Assembly: GCF_000964545.1 (NCBI RefSeq)
Contig: NZ_BBVD01000014.1
Span: 1 to 64,000 of the forward strand
Length of the DNA: 64,000 nt
Direction: 5' to 3'
Source: Comamonas thiooxydans
GTDB lineage: Bacteria; Pseudomonadota; Gammaproteobacteria; Burkholderiales; Burkholderiaceae_C
Positions 58,349-64,000 of the stretch are shown here, in pieces. Below the pieces are notes generated by a model. It made no database searches. It was not told the origin of the DNA and saw nothing but the letters and a program-made list of their open reading frames with translations. Within the stretch, counting starts at the first letter, position 1, and each line of letters starts with the position of its first letter. The position numbers were made by a program, and so were the translations under genes.

Positions 58349-60001
58349 TCATCGCTGACTACCCGACAGCTGGGCACGCGCCAGCAGCATGACGGGAACC
58401 AGCCCCGCGATCACAATGCACAGCGCGGCGATCGCGCCCTCCTCATAGGTGCCGCGCGCGGCTTCGGCATAGAGCCAGGTGGCCAGGGTATCGAAATCGG
58501 CCGGGCGCAGCAGCAAGGTGGCGGGCAGCTCCTTCATGGCGTCGACAAACACCAGCATGGCACTGGTGGCCATGGCGGGCCGCAGCAGCGGCAGATGCAC
58601 GCGGCGCAGCGTGCCCAGGCGGCTTTCGCCCAGCAGGCGCGAGGCCTGCTCCAGCGTCGGCGGAATACGCACCAGCCCGGCCTCGATACCGCCCACAGGC
58701 ATGACCAGGAAGCGAATCACGCAGGCAGCCACCAGCACAATGCCCTGCCCCATCAGCGGCAGGCCGTCCATACCGAACAGCTGGGCCAGCCCGGCGTCGA
58801 ACGCCAACGCCGGCGTCAACAGACCGATGGCCAGCACCGTGCCCGGCACGGCGTAGCCCAGCGCCGCCAACTGCGCTGGCCAGCGTGACGGCGATCGCGT
58901 GCTGATGCCGGTGCGCGTGGCCCAGGCCACAACAAGACCCGCGGCCACCGCGATCACGGTCACGCCCAGCGCCAGTCCCAGCGTGTTGAGCAGACTGGAG
59001 ACCAAGCCCTCGGACACGCCCGAGCCCTGCACCAGACGCTTGCCGCTTTCCCAGGCCAGATAGGCAGCTGGCGCAGCAAAGCCGATCAGCACCGGCAGAC
59101 TGCAGGCCAGCGTGGCCAGCCAGGCCCTGCCTGCGGGCAGGCGGTGCGGCGCTATGGCCCGCATGCGCTGGGCCGAGCCAAAGCGCTGACGACTGCGGCC
59201 CTGACGCTCCAGCCAGACCAGGGCCACCACGGCCAGCAGCATGGAGCAGGCAATCTGCGCGGCACCAGCCAGATCGGAACGCGTGACCCAGGTGGTGTAG
59301 ATCGACACCGTGAGTGTGTGCACCCCCAGAAACTCGGACGCCCCGATATCGTTGAGTGTCTCCAGCAGAGCCAGGCTCAGACCCACGACCAGCGCCGGTC
59401 GCGCCATGGGCAGGGCCACGCGCCAAAAAGCACCCCAGCGGGTCTCACCCAGCGAGCGTGCAGCCTCCATAAGATGCGCCGGCTGGGTCATGAACATGGA
59501 GCGCGCCGTCATGTACACATAGGGGTAGAGCGTGAAGCCCAGCACAAAGATCGCACCGCCCATGGACCGTAGATCGGGCAGGCGCCACTGGCGCGGGCTG
59601 TCGTAACCCAGCAACCAGCGCAGCGCGCCTTGCACCGGGCCTATGGGGTGAAGCAGGTCCAGATAGGCAAAGGCCACGATATAGGCCGGCATGGCCAGCG
59701 GCAGCAGCAGCGCCCAGTGCAGCCAGCGCCGCCCCGGAAAATCACAGGCCGTCACCAGCCAGGCACAGCCCGTGCCCACCACCAGCACCACCAGGCCCAC
59801 CCCGCCCAGCAGCCAGGCCGTATTGGCAGCGGCATCGGGCAGCACATAGCGCAGCAGATCCTGCCAGTGCGCCCAGTCCGCCCCCAGCGCCAGCCAGGCC
59901 AGCGAGGCAATGGGCGCAAACACCCCCAGCGCAATCAACCAGCTTGCGCCCTGCCACACCGGCCCGACGGGTCTGAGCCCTGAACGAAGATAAGAAAACA
60001 T
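58349..60001 (-). CDS. Iron ABC transporter permease (FbpB-like)
   Basis: Inner-membrane permease with two fused transport domains (550 residues from ATG 60001; ATG 60046 would add 15). About twelve hydrophobic helices are visible, with two EAA-type loops (EAARSLGETRWGAFWRVALPMARPALV and EQASRLLGESRLGTLRRVHLPLLRPAM). This duplicated layout is typical of FbpB/SfuB. It lies between the binding protein and ATPase genes. Confidence 0.9.
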   Translation of the reverse strand: MFSYLRSGLRPVGPVWQGASWLIALGVFAPIASLAWLALGADWAHWQDLLRYVLPDAAANTAWLLGGVGLVVLVVGTGCAWLVTACDFPGRRWLHWALLLPLAMPAYIVAFAYLDLLHPIGPVQGALRWLLGYDSPRQWRLPDLRSMGGAIFVLGFTLYPYVYMTARSMFMTQPAHLMEAARSLGETRWGAFWRVALPMARPALVVGLSLALLETLNDIGASEFLGVHTLTVSIYTTWVTRSDLAGAAQIACSMLLAVVALVWLERQGRSRQRFGSAQRMRAIAPHRLPAGRAWLATLACSLPVLIGFAAPAAYLAWESGKRLVQGSGVSEGLVSSLLNTLGLALGVTVIAVAAGLVVAWATRTGISTRSPSRWPAQLAALGYAVPGTVLAIGLLTPALAFDAGLAQLFGMDGLPLMGQGIVLVAACVIRFLVMPVGGIEAGLVRIPPTLEQASRLLGESRLGTLRRVHLPLLRPAMATSAMLVFVDAMKELPATLLLRPADFDTLATWLYAEAARGTYEEGAIAALCIVIAGLVPVMLLARAQLSGSQR

Positions 60002-60104
60002 CAAGACAAAACGATCACGGCAAGACCAACGCCCAGAAACAGACATGCCCCAGCAAAGGGGCTCAAACAGGAGCGCAATGCTAAAACAAGCATGCTCCTA
60101 AGCA

Positions 60105-60218
60105 AGGGACAGCAAGCAAGGGCCGCCCCGCAGCGAGGCTGTCGTCCCCTCCCCTAGCGCGCAGCGCGTAGAGAGAGGGGAAGCGGCGAGGCCGCCCAGG
60201 CAAAGCCGCTCAGGGGTG
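60105..60218 (-). repeat. GC-rich palindromic repeat between fbpA- and fbpB-like genes
   Basis: Contains GGCCGCCCCGCAGCGAGGCT, GTCGTCCCCTCCCC, a central GCGCGCAGCGCG palindrome, GAGAGGGGAAGCGGCGAGGC and CGCTCAGGGGTG at the gene edge. It is the best match to the 20.3 kb copy and ends at the binding-protein stop. Confidence 0.8.
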
Positions 60219-60219
60219 T

Positions 60220-61248
60220 TTACTTGTCAAATCCCACCTTGTCGACCAGCACGCTGGCAGCCTTGCGGTGCTTGGCAATCTCTGTCAGCGGCAGCGGATC
60301 GATCTTGATCTCGCCAATGCTCTGGGCCACCACGGGGTCCAGCGCCACGCCCTTGCGCACAGGGTGCTCGTAGTTGGCCTGGGCGTACATATTCTGAGCC
60401 GGTTCGGAGACCAGGAACTCCAGCAACTTCACGGCCTGATCGCGGTTGGGCGCGTGCTTGGCCACCGAGGCGCCGCTGATATTGATATGCGTGCCGCTCT
60501 TGGGATCGTTGAAAGTAGGCTTGACGACCTTGATGGCATCGCCCCACTTGCGTGCGTCCGTACCTTCCTTGGCCGCCTTCATATGGCCCACGTAATAGGT
60601 GTTGGCCAGGCCCACATCGCAGATGCCGCCCAGAATGTCACGCGCCACGTCGCGGTCGCCCCCGGTGGCCTTGCGCGCCAGATTGGCCTTGACGCCCTTG
60701 AGCCACTGCTCGGTCTTGGCTTCGCCGTCATGGGCGATCATGGCGGCGATCAGCGCCGTGTTGTAGGGGTGCTGGCCGGCACGGCTGCAGACCTTGCCCT
60801 TGAACTGGGGCTTGGCCAGGTCTTCATAGCGGAAGGCGCCGATCTTCATGTCCTTTTCGGCATACAGCACGCGGGCCCGCATGGACAGCGCAAACCACTG
60901 GTTGTCTGCGGCACGCAACTGAGCAGGAATGGCGGCTTCCAGAGTGCTGGACTTGACTGGCTGGGTCACGCCACCGTCCACCAGATCCAGCAGATTGCCG
61001 ATATCCACCGTCATCAGCACGTCGGCAGGCGAGCGCTGGCCTTCAGCCTTGACGCGCTCCAGCAGGCCGTCCTTGACGAAGACCGTCTTCACGCCGATCT
61101 TGGTCTGCGCCGTGAAGGCAGCCAGCAAGGGCTGGATCAGAGCCGGTTCACGGGTGGTATAGAGCGTGATGTCCTCGGCGTGGGCGGACAGCGCAGGGGC
61201 GCACAGGCTGGCAACGGCGGCCAGTGCAAACAGGGGTCGTCGAAACAT
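60220..61248 (-). CDS. Periplasmic ferric iron-binding protein (FbpA-like)
   Basis: Substrate-binding protein (342 residues) with signal peptide LFALAAVASLCAPALSAHA. The mature part starts DITLYTTREPALIQPLLAAF and contains the paired tyrosines of ferric-binding proteins in ANTYYVGHM, plus NISGASVAKHAPN. ATG 61248 with GGAG upstream fits the signal peptide. A Fur-box-like palindrome lies about 130 bases upstream, consistent with iron-repressed expression of the three-gene operon. Confidence 0.9.
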   Translation of the reverse strand: MFRRPLFALAAVASLCAPALSAHAEDITLYTTREPALIQPLLAAFTAQTKIGVKTVFVKDGLLERVKAEGQRSPADVLMTVDIGNLLDLVDGGVTQPVKSSTLEAAIPAQLRAADNQWFALSMRARVLYAEKDMKIGAFRYEDLAKPQFKGKVCSRAGQHPYNTALIAAMIAHDGEAKTEQWLKGVKANLARKATGGDRDVARDILGGICDVGLANTYYVGHMKAAKEGTDARKWGDAIKVVKPTFNDPKSGTHINISGASVAKHAPNRDQAVKLLEFLVSEPAQNMYAQANYEHPVRKGVALDPVVAQSIGEIKIDPLPLTEIAKHRKAASVLVDKVGFDK

Positions 61249-61374
61249 GGAGGGCTCCAGATGGTGAACAGGCATAAAAAAACACGCTCCACCTCGAAAC
61301 CGACAAGCCTCCTGCCAGCCAAGTGCAAGAGATCCGTGAACCAGTACCGAAAGCGGAGCGTATTTTTTATGTTT

Positions 61375-61391
61375 TTGAGAATCGCTCTCAA
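61375..61391 (-). promoter_or_regulatory. Fur box upstream of fbpA-like gene
   Basis: TTGAGAATCGCTCTCAA is palindromic at its ends and fits the 7-1-7 Fur pattern TGAxAATC-type (TGAGAAT-C-GCTCTCA). It lies in the gap between the divergent iron transporter and phosphatase genes. Seven T bases at 61363-61369 nearby add an AT-rich promoter context. Confidence 0.75.
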
Positions 61392-61534
61392 CTATCTTAA
61401 CCGAGCAGCACACCCTGTCCGTGCGCCAATCCTGACGACGGTTGCGGAAATGCCCGCCCTTGTGCTGTCACCCAAGCGCCAGCAGGTCGCAGGCATGACA
61501 GCGCCGCAAGCGGGCAAGGCCCAACATCCGCGCC

Positions 61535-62212
61535 ATGGGAAACCTCTACCTTGTGCGCCATGGCCAGGCCTCGTTTGGCGCGGATGATTACGACCAGCTC
61601 AGCCCACGCGGCCAGGAACAGGCGGTGCGTCTGGGTGAATACTGGCGTGAGCGAGGTCTGAAGTTCGACGCCGTCTATGCAGGCACGCTCAAGCGCCATC
61701 AACAGACGCTGGCCGGGATAGTCCAGGGCCTTGGCAGCGCTTCAGGCCTTGAGGCACAAAGCCGGTCCGGACTCAACGAGTACGACAGCGAAGCCCTGCT
61801 GCGCGCCATCCACCCGGCCCCCCTGCCAAGGCCCGATACGCCCGAGCTGTACCGCCATCATTTCCGTCTGCTGTGCGACGCACTGGCGCAATGGATGGGA
61901 GGCACCATCAGCCCGCAGGGCATGCCCGACTGGAACGGCTTTGCGGACGGCGTGCACCAGGTGCTCGAGGAGATACGCCACCAGCACAGCGGCCAGAACG
62001 TGCTGCTGGTCAGCAGCGGCGGCCCCATCTCCACTGCCGTGGGCCAGGTGCTTGGCACCGCGCCCGAGGTGACCATCGCCCTCAATATGCGGCTGCGCAA
62101 TATTGCAGTAACCGAATTCAGCATCAGCCCCAAGCGCTTGATGCTGCAAAGCTTCAACACGCTCAACCATCTCGATAGCGCCGAATACAGAAGCTGGATC
62201 ACCAGCGCCTGA
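61535..62212 (+). CDS. Histidine phosphatase (phosphoglycerate mutase-like)
   Basis: Cytosolic histidine-phosphatase superfamily protein (225 residues). The phosphorylated histidine is in LYLVRHGQASFG (RHG motif), with a second histidine near LKRHQQT and the late catalytic region VLLVSSGGPISTAV, where the usual histidine after VSHG is replaced (SSGG). Substrate unknown; members act on phosphosugars, nucleotides or proteins. It diverges from the iron operon and precedes the small unknown gene by 48 bases. Confidence 0.85.
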   Translation: MGNLYLVRHGQASFGADDYDQLSPRGQEQAVRLGEYWRERGLKFDAVYAGTLKRHQQTLAGIVQGLGSASGLEAQSRSGLNEYDSEALLRAIHPAPLPRPDTPELYRHHFRLLCDALAQWMGGTISPQGMPDWNGFADGVHQVLEEIRHQHSGQNVLLVSSGGPISTAVGQVLGTAPEVTIALNMRLRNIAVTEFSISPKRLMLQSFNTLNHLDSAEYRSWITSA

Positions 62213-62260
62213 TCCCCTTCAGGCCAGGAGCCAGCCAACGCAAAGTGCTACAAAGCCGCA

Positions 62261-62710
62261 ATGGACTCCATCTTTCTCAGTCTTGGCGATACGGCGCTGA
62301 CACTTGACATAGGCGCACAGCAGCACCGCCTGCCCATCGGCATTGCCACCCTGGTCAAGGCCTTTGCCCAGCGCATGCCCAATGCGCTGATGCTGGAAAA
62401 CGCGATTGCCGATGTGGAGGATACCGTCATGCCGGCCGGACGCTGGCTGCCTGCAGGTGCCAGCATGCTGAAAACGGCAGACCCGCTGCTGCGGCAATTG
62501 ATACACAGTGCCACCGCCGACCCGCAAGCCATACAGGCCTCGCGCGAGGCGATCGAGAATATGTTCGAGTTGCTGGCACGCCAGGCCCAGCAGCCCGGCC
62601 ATGCCGACCCGCAGCTGCCGCAGACCGCTGAACATGCGGCGGCCCTGCTGATATTGCGCGAGGTCATGCATCACTGGGGGCTGACTGCCCTGCAAGCAAG
62701 CGGTAACTAG
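62261..62710 (+). CDS. Hypothetical protein, helical, 149 residues
   Basis: I do not recognise a family. The protein is soluble, Ala/Leu-rich and probably largely helical, with no signal peptide or membrane segment (LGDTALTLDIGAQQHRLPIGIATLVKAFAQRM at the start). Codon use is like its neighbours. It follows the histidine phosphatase on the same strand at 48 bases, so they may share a transcript. Confidence 0.7.
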   Translation: MDSIFLSLGDTALTLDIGAQQHRLPIGIATLVKAFAQRMPNALMLENAIADVEDTVMPAGRWLPAGASMLKTADPLLRQLIHSATADPQAIQASREAIENMFELLARQAQQPGHADPQLPQTAEHAAALLILREVMHHWGLTALQASGN

Positions 62711-62812
62711 CCATACCTGCGCGGCATAGCAGACAGAACGCTTTGCGGCTGCCTCCGGGCATCTTTCGGCGGCACACTCTCTGGATAAAAAGTTTCAGAC
62801 AGAAGGACAAGC

Positions 62813-63799
62813 ATGAAACGCCGCAGTTTTACCCAATCCCTGATCAGTGCCGCAGCGGGGGCTGCCCTGCTGAGCGGATTAGCCACCACCGCCCAGGCCG
62901 AAGGCCTGTCCAACCGCCCCATCCGCATCGTCGTACCCTTTGGTGCCGGCGGCGTGGCCGATGTGACGGCCCGTGTGGTGGCGCAGCAGCTGTCCACCCA
63001 GCTCGGCCAGCCCGTGGTCATAGACAACAAGCCCAGCGCGGGCGGTATCGTGGCGGCCGACACCGTGGCCAAGGCTGCGCCCGACGGACATACGCTGTTT
63101 CTCATGTCCAACGGCAGCGCCGTCACGGTGAATCTGTTCAACAGTCTGCCCTTCGACATGGTCAAGGACCTGACGCCCATCTCCACGCTGGGCTACTTTG
63201 ACATTGGCGTCATCACCGATGCCAAGTCGCCCTTCAAGAACCTGGGCGAGCTGGTGAGCTATGCCAAGGCCAATCCCGGCAAGCTGAATCTGGGCAGCAT
63301 CAATGTGGGCAGCACCCAGCACCTGGCGGCCGAGCTGTTCAAGACCACGGCCGGCATCGATGCGCAGATCGTGCCCTTCAACGGCACGCCCGCCGTGGTG
63401 ACGGCGCTGCGCGGCAAGCAGATCGATGCGGCCGTGGAAATTCTCACGCCCATCATGGGCCAGATCAATTCCAAGGCCGTGAACCTGCTCGCGGTGACGG
63501 GCGAGAAGCGCTCGCCACTGCTGCCCAATGTGCCCACGGCCCAGGAATCCGGCGTCAAGGGCTTTGTGGCCTCGTCCTGGAATGCGCTGGCTGCGCCCTC
63601 CAAGACACCAGCCCCCGTGATCGCGGGTCTGAACAAGGAAATCAACGCCGCCGTCAACAACCCCGAGGTCGCCAAGAAGCTGCGCGAACTGAATGTGCAG
63701 GCCCAGGCCAGCACCCCCGAGCAGACCGCCAAGCTGCTGCAGTCGGAAATCAAGCGCTGGGGCGATGTCATCACCACGGCCAAGATTCCGAAACAGTGA
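62813..63799 (+). CDS. Bug/TctC-family periplasmic solute-binding protein
   Basis: Extracytoplasmic binding protein of 328 residues with a Tat/Sec-like leader (MKRRSFTQSLISAAAGAALL...AQA). The mature core has PIRIVVPFGAGGVADVTARVVAQQL, VIDNKPSAGGIVAADTVAKA and GSINVGSTQHLAAELFK, diagnostic of Bug/TctC proteins, which are extremely abundant in Comamonadaceae and Bordetella and bind small carboxylates. No TctA/TctB membrane partner is adjacent, so it is an orphan receptor. ATG 62813 follows AGAAGGA. Confidence 0.93.
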   Translation: MKRRSFTQSLISAAAGAALLSGLATTAQAEGLSNRPIRIVVPFGAGGVADVTARVVAQQLSTQLGQPVVIDNKPSAGGIVAADTVAKAAPDGHTLFLMSNGSAVTVNLFNSLPFDMVKDLTPISTLGYFDIGVITDAKSPFKNLGELVSYAKANPGKLNLGSINVGSTQHLAAELFKTTAGIDAQIVPFNGTPAVVTALRGKQIDAAVEILTPIMGQINSKAVNLLAVTGEKRSPLLPNVPTAQESGVKGFVASSWNALAAPSKTPAPVIAGLNKEINAAVNNPEVAKKLRELNVQAQASTPEQTAKLLQSEIKRWGDVITTAKIPKQ

Positions 63800-63802
63800 T
63801 AC

Positions 63803-63857
63803 TGATAGCTATGCTTTCAGTAGCTTATAGCGATTGATAGCATTGATTTTCAATACA
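63803..63857 (+). repeat. Degenerate ATAGC-type repeat after bug gene
   Basis: CTGATAGCTATGCTTTCAG, then TATAGCGATTGATAGCATTG and ATTTTCAATAC, a rearranged or doubled copy of the dispersed repeat directly behind the stop codon. Confidence 0.5.
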
Positions 63858-63858
63858 A

Positions 63859-63886
63859 AACAGCCTGCAAATGCAGGCTGTTCTTG
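63859..63886 (+). terminator. Intrinsic terminator after bug gene
   Basis: AACAGCCTGCA (63859-63869) and TGCAGGCTGTT (63872-63882) are exact complements; the loop is probably opened to AAAT between CAGCCTGC and GCAGGCTG. TTCTT follows. Confidence 0.75.
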
Positions 63887-63904
63887 CGTAAAAAGCTCCT
63901 GAAT

Positions 63905-64000
63905 TCAAAGCGGCTGTGGTTGATTTCCCACCGTGCTCAGGGGAAGGTCATGAATTTCGCCCAGCAACCTGACCAGGCCCTGAGCCGATGAACGCACCAT
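63905..64000 (-). CDS. 3' end of an unidentified minus-strand gene (partial)
   Basis: Minus-strand frame open from the window edge to a TGA at 63907-63905, giving SSAQGLVRLLGEIHDLPLST and a short Gln/Pro tail. An ATG falls exactly at the edge but may be internal. The window cuts the gene, so it cannot be identified. Confidence 0.4.
   Translation of the reverse strand: MVRSSAQGLVRLLGEIHDLPLSTVGNQPQPL

Noticed and set aside
1..64000. CRISPR array, tRNA, rRNA or complete insertion sequence
   Set aside because: No regularly spaced direct repeats, cloverleaf-like sequence, rRNA stretch or transposase frame was seen by eye on either strand.

Overview
The window is a GC-rich chromosomal segment of a betaproteobacterium, most likely Comamonas or a close Comamonadaceae relative. 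I infer this from gene order, protein style, frequent GTG/TTG starts and two families of dispersed palindromic repeats that I associate with this family. About 51 kb is one contiguous motility and chemotaxis island; the rest is ordinary metabolism and transport.

Layout. 1-2.2 kb: an Uup-type ABC-F ATPase. 2.2-8.7 kb (minus): chemotaxis operon orf149-cheY-cheA-cheW-cheR-cheD-cheB. 8.8-10.6 kb (plus): a receiver-histidine kinase and a LuxR-type response regulator. 10.8-22.2 kb (minus): fliFGHIJK then fliLMNOPQR, split by a terminator after fliK. 22.3 kb: fliE alone, divergent from fliF. 22.9-25.9 kb (minus): motAB-cheY-cheZ. 26.3-32.0 kb (plus): two flagellin genes, fliD, fliS, fliT. 32.3-38.8 kb (minus): flhB-flhA-flhF-flhG-fliA. 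39.0-50.9 kb (minus): flgBCDEFGHIJKL plus an HDOD-domain gene. 51.1-52.7 kb (plus): flgA-flgM-flgN. 52.7-53.3 kb: decayed sequence and a palindromic element. 53.3-56.4 kb: a MocR-type regulator divergent from an aminotransferase gene. 56.5-57.5 kb: a PhzF-like protein. 57.5-61.2 kb (minus): a Fur-box-preceded ferric iron ABC transporter. 61.5-63.8 kb: a histidine phosphatase, a small unknown protein, and a Bug/TctC binding protein. The last 100 bases hold the 3' end of an unidentified minus-strand gene.

How it works together. The export gate (FliOPQR/FlhAB), ATPase complex (FliHIJ), MS/C rings (FliFGMN), rod-hook genes (flg), filament proteins with chaperones (FliS, FliT, FlgN), stator (MotAB) and the FliA/FlgM checkpoint are all encoded here. 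Candidate FliA promoters of the form T(A/C)AA-N15/16-(G/T)CCGATAA lie upstream of fliC, fliD, fliS, flgM, probably motA, and, unexpectedly, at the cheY-cheA junction. I saw no flhDC, fleQ, MCP, tRNA, rRNA, CRISPR array or complete insertion sequence.

Features that deserve a second look: a 149-residue CheZ-like chemotaxis protein sharing a C-terminal (S)V(D/E)LF tail with CheD and nearly with FliK; an FlhG-position protein without a P-loop; dispersed repeats translated in frame inside fliK and the MocR gene; GC-rich palindromes placed between fliP/fliQ and fliF/fliG; a hairpin enclosing the flhB start codon; and mosaic flagellins. All positions and motifs were read by eye; no similarity searches or folding calculations were run.
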